Counted from the stretch's first letter, positions 7,857 through 17,539 are shown. The stretch is DNA of 64,000 bases from Syntrophaceae bacterium (GCA_013177825.1 JABLXX010000006.1:124001-188000); one strand, 5' to 3'. Translations and numbers: made by a program. Notes: a model not told the origin generated them from the sequence alone.

Positions 7857-8825
7857 TCATCTCTTGGCCGCCGGCAATCCCAGCATCTCCCTGGCTTGGG
7901 CAACCGTCGCAATCTCACGGTTCATCTCCGTCGCAATCCTTTTGACTCTTGCGACCAACTGAGCGTTGCTCTTGAGCTTTTCTCCCTTTCGAAAATACAT
8001 GTTGTCCTCCATGCCGACCCGCACGTGACCACCCAGAAGAATCCCCATGGCATTCATGGGCAACTGGAAGGGGCCCACCCCAATCACGGCGAACATGGAC
8101 TGCGGGGGAAGCTCATTGATCAGTCCCAGGAGATTGGCCGGAGTCGGAAATGAAGAAGTCTGAAAGCCCATCACGAACTGCACCATATAGGGCGGAATGA
8201 GATTCCCCTCCCGGATCAGATCCTGAAGAACCCAGTACTGACCCGGATGATACAGTTCGATCTCCGGTTTGATCCCCTTCTCTTTCATCGTTTTCGCATA
8301 GAGATTGATGTCGGCGTAACTGGCCGGGATGCATTGATCGAAAAGGAACCCGGGACGCGGATTGGACAGCGGTTCCTTCCGATCCTTGAGGGGCATCTTG
8401 AGGACGAAAGGCCCCAAGTTCAGGCTGGCCATGTCCGGAGGCGGATCGGCAAAGAGGCAGCACATTCGCTGTTCCGTCGTCAGCCAAGGCCCCCCTCCGG
8501 TAGTATTGTTGATGATGATGTCCGGGCAGCGCTCCCGGATGAGGCGGTTAACCTTCGAATAATCCGCCGGATCGGACGTCGTGAGGGACTGGTTGCCCGG
8601 GACGCGGGCATGGAGATGCACGGATACGGCCCCCGCCTTGTAGGCCTCATACACGGCATCGGCCTGTTCTTCCGCCGTCTCCGGAAGATTCTCGTTCATT
8701 TCCTTGCCCTGCACGCCGCCGGTAATGGCGCAGGTAATGATCATCGGCGGAAATTTCGCCTGCATGGTCCGGTCCATCCATTCATAAGGATTCCGGTAGT
8801 CCCAGATATGCGCTTCCCAGTTCAT
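7857..8825 (-). CDS. beta-keto acid cleavage enzyme (BKACE, DUF849)
   Basis: 322 residues from the ATG at 8825, which has GGAGGAG upstream. The fold is a TIM barrel; the Zn ligands His70 and His72 in SVHLHAR and the late motif VRVGMEDN are characteristic of DUF849. Family members condense a 3-keto acid with acetyl-CoA and cleave it to acetoacetate plus a new CoA ester, as in lysine fermentation (Kce). The exact beta-keto acid cannot be told from sequence. The region around NTTGGGPWLTTEQRM supplies the usual CoA/substrate loop. The gene stands alone; other CoA-ester genes lie elsewhere in the window. Confidence 0.9.
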   Translation of the reverse strand: MNWEAHIWDYRNPYEWMDRTMQAKFPPMIITCAITGGVQGKEMNENLPETAEEQADAVYEAYKAGAVSVHLHARVPGNQSLTTSDPADYSKVNRLIRERCPDIIINNTTGGGPWLTTEQRMCCLFADPPPDMASLNLGPFVLKMPLKDRKEPLSNPRPGFLFDQCIPASYADINLYAKTMKEKGIKPEIELYHPGQYWVLQDLIREGNLIPPYMVQFVMGFQTSSFPTPANLLGLINELPPQSMFAVIGVGPFQLPMNAMGILLGGHVRVGMEDNMYFRKGEKLKSNAQLVARVKRIATEMNREIATVAQAREMLGLPAAKR

Positions 8826-8944
8826 CGTCTCCTCCTTATGCAATTGGTGGTTGGTTTGTGAAATCCGACAATCCGCGGCCGAGTGGACCTTTTTGATAAA
8901 CAAATTCTCACGCCGTGTAAAGGGCTATCTTTATTGGATTATTA

Positions 8945-9265
8945 CTAGGAGGGGTCTCCGATGAATATTGAGGAGGGATGAGACAACGGGTTATGAAAGC
9001 CTCGGCCAGCTTCACGGAAAAACCCGCCACCATAGAGCCCTAAAAACCGTATTGTTACTTTTCCGTTCCCTTTCCGTTCGGTCTCAATGAACTGCCATTC
9101 TTTTAAGATTCCGACCACTTCCTCAGCTTCTTTGCGGAAAACGTCTATGATGCGATCAACCATCGCACCATGAATTCCAGGATCAAGATTGTAGGATATC
9201 GCGCTGATAAAGACCATTCGGATTATCCATGAACCTTCGTGAGAGGAAGAAGAGGCTTGAGCCAT
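8945..9265 (-). CDS. hypothetical protein
   Basis: A 106-residue frame with a plausible core (DRIIDVFRKEAEEVVGILKEW) that resembles a short helix-turn region, followed by a basic, glycine-rich tail. I recognise no family, and there is no strong ribosome-binding site. It lies between the BKACE promoter region and the divergent marR gene and could be a remnant. Confidence 0.3.
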   Translation of the reverse strand: MAQASSSSHEGSWIIRMVFISAISYNLDPGIHGAMVDRIIDVFRKEAEEVVGILKEWQFIETERKGNGKVTIRFLGLYGGGFFREAGRGFHNPLSHPSSIFIGDPS

Positions 9266-9314
9266 GAGGGTGGTGACGACTCGACCTGGAAATCACACTC
9301 GGGAGCAATGGCGC

Positions 9315-9343
9315 TTGACAAGATTTGCCTTTTCTATTACGCT
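9315..9343 (+). promoter_or_regulatory. candidate promoter of the marR operon
   Basis: TTGACA (9315-9320), a 17-base spacer, then TACGCT (9338-9343). The -35 box lies inside the short palindrome CTTGACAAG, a possible site for autoregulation by the adjacent MarR protein. Confidence 0.45.
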
Positions 9344-9386
9344 CGCACACAAGTAAATTGTAGGCAAGCATTGTGGGGGTTCGCTC

Positions 9387-9812
9387 ATGAAATTAGACGA
9401 TTGCATTTTTTTCCAACTCGCCAAGGCGAGCCAGGCGGGAAACCGGTTTTTGAACCATAAGGTCTCGGAGCTGAACATCACGCCGGTTCAGGCCATGATT
9501 CTGGGGGCCCTCCACGTTGAAGACAGGATCACCTCCAGTGAGCTTGGCCGGAAAACGGAGCTGGACAGCGCCACCCTGACGGGAATCATCGACCGCCTTG
9601 AGGCGGCACAGCTGATCGAACGAAAGGGCAATCCGGCCGACCGCCGGTCCATCCAGGTCCACCTGACGGAACGGGGCCGGGCCATGGGAGCCGAGGCCGT
9701 CCGGCTGATCACCGAGGCCAATGTTGAATTTCTGGCAATTCTCTCGGAAAGCGAAAACAGCGAGCTACGGCGTCTCATCGCAAAACTGCGAGCCTCCGCG
9801 GCAAAATCCTGA
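9387..9812 (+). CDS. MarR-family transcriptional regulator
   Basis: 141 residues with the MarR winged-helix layout: N-terminal dimer helix, recognition part SSELGRKTELDSATLTGIID and wing RKGNPADRRSIQVHLTERG. These regulators usually repress their own operon and respond to small phenolic or CoA-linked ligands. It precedes the molybdopterin oxidoreductase by 38 bases, so it probably controls the redox/acyl-CoA cluster that extends to 17.25 kb. Confidence 0.9.
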   Translation: MKLDDCIFFQLAKASQAGNRFLNHKVSELNITPVQAMILGALHVEDRITSSELGRKTELDSATLTGIIDRLEAAQLIERKGNPADRRSIQVHLTERGRAMGAEAVRLITEANVEFLAILSESENSELRRLIAKLRASAAKS

Positions 9813-9850
9813 TGGCTCGGGAGTGAGCCGACCAAAGAAAGGGGAAGATC

Positions 9851-12097
9851 ATGGGTACAACCTTTCACACCGGCTGTGTGCTGTGCGCCCAGAACTGCGG
9901 CCTGGTAGTCGAAGTGGAAGACAACCGCATCGTCAGGGTGAGGGGTGACAAAACGAACGCCCGCAGCGAGGGATACGTCTGCCGGAAAGGCATGAACATC
10001 GGCTATCACCAGCACAACGCCGACCGCCTGAAATACCCCCTGAAGCGGGTGGGAGACCGGTTCGAGCGGATTTCCTGGGAACAGGCCATCGACGAGATCG
10101 GCGGAAAGCTGAAGGATATCATTGGGCAATACGGTCCCCGCTCCTTTGCATATATGGGCGGCGGCGGCCAGGGGTGCCATTTCGAGGCTGCCTTCGGTGT
10201 CCGGTTCATGCGGGGCCTGGGATCCCGCTACCACTACAGTGCCCTCACCCAGGAATTCTCCGGCCTGTTCTGGACCGGCGGGCGGATGTACGGACGCCAG
10301 AACATCCACATCGAGATCGATCCGGAGGAAACGGATTTCCTCCTGGTGTTCGGCTGGAACGGCATGCAGAGCCACCAGATCCCCCAGGCTCCGAGACATT
10401 TGCAGCGGATTGCCAAAGATCCGGAGAAGATGCTCGTCGTGATCGACCCCCGCCTCTCCGAAACGGCAAAGATCGCCGACATCCACCTTCCCATCCGCCC
10501 CGGAACGGACGCCCTGCTCATGCGGGCCATGATCGCCATCATCCTCCAGGAAGGTTGGGAAAACCGCGAATACATCGAGAAGCACACCTCCGGCCTGGAA
10601 GAAATCAGGTCCCTCTTTGACGACTTCGACGCCCGCGAGGCCGTCCGCGCCTGCGAGTTGGAATTCGACCAGGTCCGCGAGATCTGTCGTCTTTTTGCGA
10701 CAAGGAAGTCCTGCCTCCGCTACGACTTGGGAATCATGATGAACCGCCACAGCGCCGTCTCATCCTGGCTGGCGGCAATCCTGCTGGCAATCTGCGGAAG
10801 GATCGGCGTCCGCGGCGGCAACGTATTCCGCGGCCACATGATGCCCATCGGGTCCCACTCCGACGAGCGGGACCCGAAATCCTGGCGCACGATGGCCACG
10901 AATTTCCCCCCGATCACGGGCTGCTACCCGCCCAATGCCATGCCCGAGGAGATCCTCTCGGACCATCCGGAGCGGCTCCGCGCGGTCCTGGTCTCCGGAT
11001 CGAACCCCCTGCGCTCCTACGCCGACACTACCGCCTACGAAGAGGCCTTCAGACGGCTGGACCTCCTCGTCACGGCGGAGCTGGCCATGACGGAAACGGC
11101 GGTCCTGTCGCATTACGTCCTTCCCTCCCGCTCCGCCTATGAATCATGGGATGGAACCTTTTTCGCAATGACCTACCCGGGGATCTTCTTCCAGATGCGG
11201 CGCCCCATCATCCAGCCGGAAGGGGAGCCCCTGGAACTGGGCGAGATCCACCTGCGCCTGGCGGACCGGCTGGGACTGATTCCGCCCATCCCGGAGAGCC
11301 TGTACAAAGCGGCGGAAGAGGGGCACACCGCCTTCGGCATGGCCCTGATGGACTACATCGGGAAAGAACCGGCGGCCATGAAGACCATCCCGTTCATCCT
11401 TGGGAAGACCCTTGGCAAGGCCATGGGGTCCGTTCACCTGGCCGCCCTCTGGGGGATGCTCCAGACCCTGCCCAAGTCCTTCCGCAAGGACGCCGCCCGG
11501 GCGGGCTTCACACCGGGACTGGGCATGGGGGAGGAGATCTTCCAGAAGATCATGGACCACCCGGAAGGGATCTGGATCGGGCAGGTGGACCCGGAAGTCA
11601 ACCTGGAATCCGTCCGCACGGAAGACGGAAAGATCAATCTCGTCATCCCGGAACTCCGGACGGAACTGGAAGGCATCGATGCGGCAAGCGAGGAAAAGGA
11701 CCTGGAGCCTGACCCGGAATTCCCCCTTGTCCTCATGGCCGGCCGGCACTTCAACATGAACGCCACCACCCTCATGAGAAACCCCGCATGGAACGAGGGA
11801 AAGCGCGATTGCACTCTGCTGATCCACCCTGCCGACGCCGAGGCTCTGCATATCGGCGACGGCCAGACCGTCCTGGTCACGACGGAGGCCGGCTCCGTGG
11901 AGATCGAGGCGGAGGTGACGGAGACCGCGCGGAAGGGACACGTGGTCATTCCCCATGGCTTCGGCCTGGTTTACGATGGAAAGATGTACGGGGTAAACGT
12001 GAACCGATTGACCAAGAATACCCACCGGGACTGGCTGGGAACGCCCATGCACCGTTATGTCCCCTGCCGGGTGGAGGCCTCCGGTCAAGCAGGTTGA
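9851..12097 (+). CDS. molybdopterin-dependent oxidoreductase (DMSO reductase family)
   Basis: 748 residues. The N-terminus binds one [4Fe-4S] cluster through C-x2-C-x3-C (CVLCAQNC, about residues 9-16) plus the Cys in GYVCRKG (about residue 45). The rest shows the bis-MGD architecture, with NPLRSYADT and a C-terminal MopB domain (AGRHFNMNATTLMRNP). There is no Tat signal, so it should be cytoplasmic. At the usual metal-ligand region I do not see a convincing Cys or Sec. Together with the FAD enzyme, the flavin/2Fe-2S reductase and the acyl-CoA ligase downstream it suggests a cytoplasmic redox route acting on a CoA-linked or unsaturated compound. The substrate is unknown. Confidence 0.85.
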   Translation: MGTTFHTGCVLCAQNCGLVVEVEDNRIVRVRGDKTNARSEGYVCRKGMNIGYHQHNADRLKYPLKRVGDRFERISWEQAIDEIGGKLKDIIGQYGPRSFAYMGGGGQGCHFEAAFGVRFMRGLGSRYHYSALTQEFSGLFWTGGRMYGRQNIHIEIDPEETDFLLVFGWNGMQSHQIPQAPRHLQRIAKDPEKMLVVIDPRLSETAKIADIHLPIRPGTDALLMRAMIAIILQEGWENREYIEKHTSGLEEIRSLFDDFDAREAVRACELEFDQVREICRLFATRKSCLRYDLGIMMNRHSAVSSWLAAILLAICGRIGVRGGNVFRGHMMPIGSHSDERDPKSWRTMATNFPPITGCYPPNAMPEEILSDHPERLRAVLVSGSNPLRSYADTTAYEEAFRRLDLLVTAELAMTETAVLSHYVLPSRSAYESWDGTFFAMTYPGIFFQMRRPIIQPEGEPLELGEIHLRLADRLGLIPPIPESLYKAAEEGHTAFGMALMDYIGKEPAAMKTIPFILGKTLGKAMGSVHLAALWGMLQTLPKSFRKDAARAGFTPGLGMGEEIFQKIMDHPEGIWIGQVDPEVNLESVRTEDGKINLVIPELRTELEGIDAASEEKDLEPDPEFPLVLMAGRHFNMNATTLMRNPAWNEGKRDCTLLIHPADAEALHIGDGQTVLVTTEAGSVEIEAEVTETARKGHVVIPHGFGLVYDGKMYGVNVNRLTKNTHRDWLGTPMHRYVPCRVEASGQAG

Positions 12098-12842
12098 CCG
12101 TTACGGCGAACGGATTTCGAGTCCGATCTTCTTCCTCTTTCTTTTTTTCTAGAGAGGGGGGCTCCACGGTCGGGCGCCCAATTCGCATGGTTGGGGCTTC
12201 CCTCCCCGACCGACGTTCGCGGGGGCGCGACCGGGGGTTCCCAGAGGAGCAATTGGAAAACGTTTCCGGACCCCAGGCTCATCGGTTTCAGAAGGCGAAG
12301 AGCGGAAACGTTTTCGCGACGGCGGGAGCCCCCGTGGCAGCCCCCGCGCCCCAACGTTAATAAAAATGAGGGGAGCGGACTTGAAATTCCGTTCATCGCT
12401 GTTCACCCCCGGAACCGGATGAATATCGTCCGCACCCCTGGTCCGGTTTCAGCCACACCATATCTATCTTTCATTTCAAGATGTTCCTGGTGGAAGATCC
12501 CTCGCCGACGGCTGTGGATATCTTGTTTGATCAAGATTCAGCCAGGAGCGACTGCTGGGAGAAACGCTCGCCTACGGGATGCACAACCCGCCCACGAATC
12601 AATATCGAATCGAAATCATTAATAAATGTGAGGGAGCAACCCGCGCAAACGGGAAAATGTCGCCGTTGGCATGTTTCCGGCTATAATTTTGAGGATTTTG
12701 GGCTTACCGTCCCATGGCACGTCACCGAGTGGTTGAGCGGAATACCACTCCACGCCGGGTAGCGTAAGCCTACCGGAACTTGTTAAGGAACGCTTCGCCT
12801 GTCGGATGCCGGCCTGAAGCCGGTGCCGGAATGGGAATACGC
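12098..12842. other. 745-base intergenic region with repeats
   Basis: This interrupts an otherwise tight operon. It contains the inverted-repeat element at 12213-12357 and two similar short segments starting TTAATAAA followed by TGAGGG (12357 and 12619). Open frames inside it have no ribosome-binding site or domain. It may be a decayed mobile element or an RNA-structured spacer. Confidence 0.5.
12213..12357. repeat. imperfect large inverted repeat
   Basis: Both arms start with ACGTT, pass through a G-rich stretch ending CGGGGG-(T/C)-TCCC, and converge on AAAACGTTTCCG, present as GGAAAACGTTTCC (12255-12267) and in inverted form GGAAACGTTTT (12304-12314). Arms are about 60 bases with several mismatches and a loop of about 35 bases. 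The inner motif is itself near-palindromic. It resembles a REP/MITE-like element; copy number in the genome is unknown. Confidence 0.5.
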
Positions 12843-14345
12843 ATGGACAAGAAATACGACGCCATTGTCGTCGGAGCCGGACTCGGTGGAATGTCAGCCG
12901 CCACGTTCCTGGCACGCTGCGGGAAAAAGGTTTTGCTCCTGGAGCGCCATCACGTCCCCGGGGGATACGCCAGTTCGTTCCGTCGCGGTCGGTTTGAGTT
13001 CGACGCCTCCCTCCATGTCCTCTCGGGGATCGGGGTACCCGGGAAGAGGGGCAGGCTTTTCGAATATCTCGACTTTCTGGGCGTCGCCTCCAGGGTCGAA
13101 TTCATCCCCCTCAACGAGCTCTACCGTGTCATCGACGACCGGATCGACGTGACCATCCCCCCCGACTGGGAGGAAGCGATCGCCGCCCTGGCCGGCCGGT
13201 TCCCCCGGGAGGCCGACGGGATCCGGGATTTCTTCGCCCTGATGAAGCAGCTTGCCCGCGATCTCTCGGGCGTCTTCATGGCAGCGAAAAAGCGGGCCGC
13301 CGACCTGACCCCGGAGAGTTTTCCCGCGTTCTCGCGCTGGGGAATGAAAACCTACGGCGAGGCGAGGGATCATTTCTTCCGGGACGAAGACCTCAAGAGC
13401 GCCGTCTCCCCGTTCTGGTCCTACCTGGGCCTGCCTCCCTCCAAGGTTCCCTTCCACATGATGGCCTCCTGCTGGGACGCCCTCCTGAAGCAGCACCCCA
13501 TGCACATCCGGGGCCGGAACCAGGCCCTGTCCAATGCCTTCCTGGAGACCTTTGCCGAAAGTGGCGGGGAGGTTCGGCTGGGGTGCGGCGCCCGGCGGAT
13601 CGTCCTGAAGGACGGAGCCGTCCGGGCCGTGATCACGGACGAAGATGAAGAGGTGGAGACGAGGGTCGTCGTCTCCAACGCCAGCATCCCCTCGACCCTG
13701 AGCGACCTGGTCGGGATCGGGCAGGTCCCGGAGGCGTACAGCCGTCAGGTGAACAGCCGCCAGATCGGCTTCTCGACCGTGAACGTCTACGCCGGCCTCG
13801 ACTGTCCTCCCGAGGCCGTCGGGGCGACAACCCATGAGAACTTCATCCATTTCGGCAACCGGATCGAAGAGGCCTGGCAGACGGCCTTCACCCTGGAACC
13901 TCCCAGGGGGATGCTCTTCACGAGCTACACGGCCTCCGATCCCGAATTCTCCCCACCCGGGACCGCAGCCATCGTCATGACGGCGGCCAGCTACGCCAGG
14001 CCGTGGTACCTGGTTCCGCCGGAGCGGTACGTCGAGGAGAAGAACGCCTTCGCCGCTTCCATGTTCGACCAGGCGGAGCGGTATTTCCCGGGGCTTCGCG
14101 ATCATATCGAGGTCGTGGAGGTGGCGACGCCCCTCACAAACATGCGCTACACCGGCAATCCCGGGGGCAGCATCTACGGCTTCGACCAGTACCTCTCGGA
14201 TTCCGGCCTTCTCCGGCTGGGCAACCGCTCGCCCCTGGATGGGCTCTATTTCGCCTCCGCCTGGACCCTTCCCGGCGGCGGATACCAGACCTGCATGACC
14301 TCCGGATTCCTGGCGGGCTCCATGGCCCTGAAGAAACTTGCATAG
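12843..14345 (+). CDS. FAD-dependent oxidoreductase, phytoene desaturase/CrtISO-like
   Basis: 500 residues from the ATG at 12843. The FAD-binding Rossmann motif is VVGAGLGGMSAATFLARCGKKV, with the acidic residue at ERHHVPGGYASS. The C-terminal signature SAWTLPGGGYQTCMTSGFLAG is typical of carotenoid desaturases/isomerases and related NAD(P)/FAD oxidoreductases. In this anaerobe a carotenoid role is unlikely without other crt genes. The adjacent flavin/2Fe-2S reductase suggests saturation or desaturation of an unknown alicyclic or polyunsaturated compound. Confidence 0.85.
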   Translation: MDKKYDAIVVGAGLGGMSAATFLARCGKKVLLLERHHVPGGYASSFRRGRFEFDASLHVLSGIGVPGKRGRLFEYLDFLGVASRVEFIPLNELYRVIDDRIDVTIPPDWEEAIAALAGRFPREADGIRDFFALMKQLARDLSGVFMAAKKRAADLTPESFPAFSRWGMKTYGEARDHFFRDEDLKSAVSPFWSYLGLPPSKVPFHMMASCWDALLKQHPMHIRGRNQALSNAFLETFAESGGEVRLGCGARRIVLKDGAVRAVITDEDEEVETRVVVSNASIPSTLSDLVGIGQVPEAYSRQVNSRQIGFSTVNVYAGLDCPPEAVGATTHENFIHFGNRIEEAWQTAFTLEPPRGMLFTSYTASDPEFSPPGTAAIVMTAASYARPWYLVPPERYVEEKNAFAASMFDQAERYFPGLRDHIEVVEVATPLTNMRYTGNPGGSIYGFDQYLSDSGLLRLGNRSPLDGLYFASAWTLPGGGYQTCMTSGFLAGSMALKKLA

Positions 14346-14355
14346 GGGATCGGCA

Positions 14356-15516
14356 TTGAACATTGAAGAATACCTGAACCAGGTGGAAGGCTATGCGGAA
14401 GCGGCACGGGAGCGCCAGGTCCTGGAGCAGGCCTGCGGCGACCTGGCGCTTCCCCGGGATTTCGCAGCCTCGGTGATCGGCCGGCTCCACCCGAGGGAGA
14501 TCGGAGTAGCCGTAGCGGAGATCCACGACGAGACGCCCACGGCGAAAACCTTTCGCCTCGCTGCGCTGAACGGACAACTACCCCCGTTCCGGGCGGGCCA
14601 GTACGTAAACTGGTCCGTGACCATCGGCGGGGTCCGGACGGGCCGGGCGTTTTCCATCGCCTCGCCGCCGCACGAGCGCGGGTTCTACGAGCTGACCGTC
14701 CGCCGCCAGGACGGCGGATTCGTCTCCCCCTACCTCCTGGACGAAGTCCGGGCCGGCCAGACCTTCACCATCTCCGGACCCGGCGGGACCTTTTACCACG
14801 AACCGCTGATCGACACCGACGACCTCGTTTTTCTCGCCGGCGGCTCGGGAATCACCCCCTTCCGCAGCCTGATCCGGGAGACCGTCGAGCGCAACCTGCC
14901 CCGACGGATCTGGCTCATCTATGGCAGCCGCACCCCCGACGACGTGATCTACAAGCGGGAGCTGCAGGCGATCGCCCGCCGCCACTCCTCCTTCAAGGTC
15001 CGCTTCGTGATCTCGGACCCTCCTCCGGGGTACCGCGGTCCCAGGGGATTCATCACGGCGGACCGGATCCGGCGGTTCGTCGGGTCACCGGAAGGGAAGA
15101 CCTTCTACCTGTGCGGACCCGAGCAGATGTACCGGTTCATGGAACCGGAGCTGGAAAAACTGTCGATTCCCCGCCGCCGGATCAAACGCGAGTCCTGCGG
15201 CCCCCTGTCGGACGTGACCCGGGAAGCCGGGTGGCCCTCCGATGTCTCCGCCAGCCGGGTGTTCCAGGTGGCCGTCCGCGGTGGCACGACATTCCCGGCC
15301 GCGGCGGGGGAACCGCTGCTCAACTCCCTGGAACGGAACGGATTCTCCGTTCCCTCCCATTGCCGCAGCGGAGAATGCGGCTTCTGCCGGATGAAAATCC
15401 TGAGCGGCCGCGTCTTCATGCCGGACCGCACCGCCGTCCGGGAATCGGACCGCTGTTTCAACTACGTCCACGCCTGCCTGACCTATCCCCTGTCGGATCT
15501 GGAAATCCGACTGTAA
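14356..15516 (+). CDS. ferredoxin-NAD(P)H reductase with C-terminal 2Fe-2S domain
   Basis: About 386 residues, probably from the TTG at 14356 (GGGGA upstream), 10 bases after the preceding stop. After a helical N-terminus come an FAD-binding beta-barrel (RAFSIASPP), an NAD(P)-binding domain (AGGSGITPFRSL; LCGPEQMY), and a plant-type ferredoxin domain with C-x4-C-x2-C (HCRSGECGFC) plus a distal Cys in YVHACL. This is the one-polypeptide electron-transfer layout of oxygenase or desaturase reductases. It likely passes electrons between NAD(P)H and the FAD enzyme encoded just upstream. Confidence 0.87.
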   Translation: MNIEEYLNQVEGYAEAARERQVLEQACGDLALPRDFAASVIGRLHPREIGVAVAEIHDETPTAKTFRLAALNGQLPPFRAGQYVNWSVTIGGVRTGRAFSIASPPHERGFYELTVRRQDGGFVSPYLLDEVRAGQTFTISGPGGTFYHEPLIDTDDLVFLAGGSGITPFRSLIRETVERNLPRRIWLIYGSRTPDDVIYKRELQAIARRHSSFKVRFVISDPPPGYRGPRGFITADRIRRFVGSPEGKTFYLCGPEQMYRFMEPELEKLSIPRRRIKRESCGPLSDVTREAGWPSDVSASRVFQVAVRGGTTFPAAAGEPLLNSLERNGFSVPSHCRSGECGFCRMKILSGRVFMPDRTAVRESDRCFNYVHACLTYPLSDLEIRL

Positions 15517-15532
15517 CAGGACCTTTCCCAAC

Positions 15533-15557
15533 CTCCCTGCCTTCCCGTCGCAGGGAG
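15533..15557 (+). terminator. hairpin downstream of the reductase gene
   Basis: Perfect 8-bp arms CTCCCTGC / GCAGGGAG, followed after six bases by TTTT. It could attenuate transcription between the reductase and the acyl-CoA ligase genes. Confidence 0.5.
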
Positions 15558-15724
15558 AAGCCGTTTTGAAGACACACCGCAGGTTCCGCCGGGAATCGGC
15601 CCTGCCGGGCGATTCCCGTATTCGGATCGTCGTCGCCGTTGTCCCATGCCGGGACAGGAATGATGTCGAACGCCCCTCGGGCGGGACACCGACCCGGGGC
15701 ACCAGACCTTCGGGAGGTGCATTC

Positions 15725-17254
15725 ATGAACATCGGCAATATCCCTCGCAGAAACGCCATACAGTATGCGGACAAGACGGCCCTCATCTTCGAGGGCGAAC
15801 GCTGGACCTGGCGGCAGTTCAACAGCCGCATCAACCGGCTTGCCCAGTCTCTCATGGGTCTGGGCCTCCGGAAGGGCGACAAGGTGGCCGTCCTGACGGA
15901 GAACGTTCCGGCCATCGTCGAGGCCAATTATGCCTGCGCCAAGGCGGGCCTCGTATTTTTCCCCGTCATGTCAAGACTTTTCCCCAATGACATCCGACGT
16001 CTTCTCGGCCTTTCGGACGCCCGGGCACTGATCTTTCATCCCGATTTCCAGGCCGTCGTGGAGCCCATGCGGCCGGACCTCCCGAACGTCGAGACGTACA
16101 TCCAGATCGGCGGTAACGTCCCCTCCTGGGCAACCTCCTACGAGTCATTCCTGCAGTCCGGCAAAGACATGGAACCCGACGTGGAGGTCCTGCCCGACGA
16201 CGTCTACTGCTTCATCTGCACCGGCGGTACAACGGGCGTCTCCAAGCTGGCCATGCTCAGCCATCTCAATGCCCTGGTCGCCATCCACACCTCCATCGGG
16301 GCCATGAACATCACCCCCGACGACGTGGGACTCCAGGTCCTGCCCCTGTTCCATGTCATCCAGAACAACTGCCTCCACCCCCTGCTCGCCGCGGGGGCCT
16401 CGGTGGTGCTCCAGCACCGGTTCGACGCGTTCCAGTTCATGAAAGCGATCCACGAGGAGAAGGTCTCCATCGTCATCGTCGTGCCCCCCTTCCTGTGGAG
16501 CTGGATCATGGCGGTGCCGGAGGCCATCGCCTACGACATCACCCATGTCCGCATCTTCGCCACAGCCGCCGCCACCTTCCCCGACGAGTTGAAGCGGGAC
16601 GTTCTGAAATCCATGCCCCGGGCAAAAATCCTCTATGTCTACGGCCTGACAGAGTCCAGCGGCGGCAACGCCGTCCTGCTCCATCACGACAACACCTTCC
16701 GGAAATCCGGGGCGATCGGGGTCCCCAATCCGCTCCTGGGGTACCGGATCGTCAATGACCGGAACGAGGCCGTGGCTACCGGCGAGGCCGGGGAGCTTCT
16801 TCTCAAAGGGCCGGCGGTCATCCGGGGATACTACAAGCGGGACGAGGAAACGGCGGCCACCTTTGTCGACGGATGGCTGCACACGGGTGACATCGTCCGG
16901 GAGGACGGGGAGGGATTCCTGTATTTCGTAGACCGCCTCAAGGACATGATCAAGACAGGCGGCGAAAACGTCTTCGCCAAGGAAGTGGAGGATGCGCTGC
17001 TCAATCACCCAAAGGTTTCCGAGGTCGCCGTGTTCGGACTGCCCGACGCCCAGTGGGGTGAAATGATCCACGCCGCCGTCGTCCTCAAGCCCGGCATGGA
17101 GGCGACGGAGGAGGAGGTGCTGTCGTTCGGAAAAGAGCGGCTGGCCGGATTCAAGCGGCCCAAGGCGGTCCACTTCATCCCGATGCTGCCCCGGAACCCC
17201 AGCGGCAAGGTCCTGAAGCACGTCCTGAAAAAGGATTTTACAGAGCATAAGTAG
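15725..17254 (+). CDS. acyl-CoA synthetase (AMP-forming)
   Basis: 509 residues from the ATG at 15725, which has GGGAGGTG seven bases upstream. The adenylate-forming motifs are intact: A3 CTGGTTGVSK, A5 YGLTESSGGN, A7/A8 GWLHTGDIVREDGEG and DRLKDMIKTGGENV, and A10 PRNPSGKVLK with the catalytic lysine. It activates a carboxylic acid to its CoA thioester through an acyl-adenylate. Position after the three redox genes suggests it feeds, or acts on the product of, that pathway. The acid is unknown. Confidence 0.92.
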   Translation: MNIGNIPRRNAIQYADKTALIFEGERWTWRQFNSRINRLAQSLMGLGLRKGDKVAVLTENVPAIVEANYACAKAGLVFFPVMSRLFPNDIRRLLGLSDARALIFHPDFQAVVEPMRPDLPNVETYIQIGGNVPSWATSYESFLQSGKDMEPDVEVLPDDVYCFICTGGTTGVSKLAMLSHLNALVAIHTSIGAMNITPDDVGLQVLPLFHVIQNNCLHPLLAAGASVVLQHRFDAFQFMKAIHEEKVSIVIVVPPFLWSWIMAVPEAIAYDITHVRIFATAAATFPDELKRDVLKSMPRAKILYVYGLTESSGGNAVLLHHDNTFRKSGAIGVPNPLLGYRIVNDRNEAVATGEAGELLLKGPAVIRGYYKRDEETAATFVDGWLHTGDIVREDGEGFLYFVDRLKDMIKTGGENVFAKEVEDALLNHPKVSEVAVFGLPDAQWGEMIHAAVVLKPGMEATEEEVLSFGKERLAGFKRPKAVHFIPMLPRNPSGKVLKHVLKKDFTEHK

Positions 17255-17279
17255 AACGAGGGCCACGATCGCCAGGCGC

Positions 17280-17310
17280 GGGGAAGGGTTCCTTGGGACC
17301 TTTCCCCTTT
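17280..17310 (+). terminator. terminator of the acyl-CoA ligase operon
   Basis: The inverted repeat GGGGAAGGGTTCC / GGACCTTTCCCC with a small loop ends in a TTT stretch about 25 bases after the acyl-CoA ligase stop codon. Confidence 0.6.
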
Positions 17311-17539
17311 CTGTGTTCTCTGGCTGCCGTCCCTCTTCCTGCGGTCTATTCCCTCTTGCATTCCGTTTTCATCTGTGGTTTCGATTCAGCCGACGCATGG
17401 AAGCCCTTCTCTACCACTCAGCAACCCTGCCGCTCTCACCAAAGGCCTGCCGCGTTTGTTCAGACGAGCCCCGCCGCCCGGCCGCAGCGTAGGATTCGAC
17501 CTGTCCGGCCGATGGTCTTGCAATACATAGGGAGAGATC

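Noticed and set aside
12117-12622. Small open frames in the intergenic region before the FAD enzyme
   Set aside because: No ribosome-binding site; they cross the inverted repeat and show no domain.
12894-14363. 489-residue antisense frame opposite the FAD oxidoreductase
   Set aside because: A typical high-GC shadow frame; all conserved motifs lie on the other strand.
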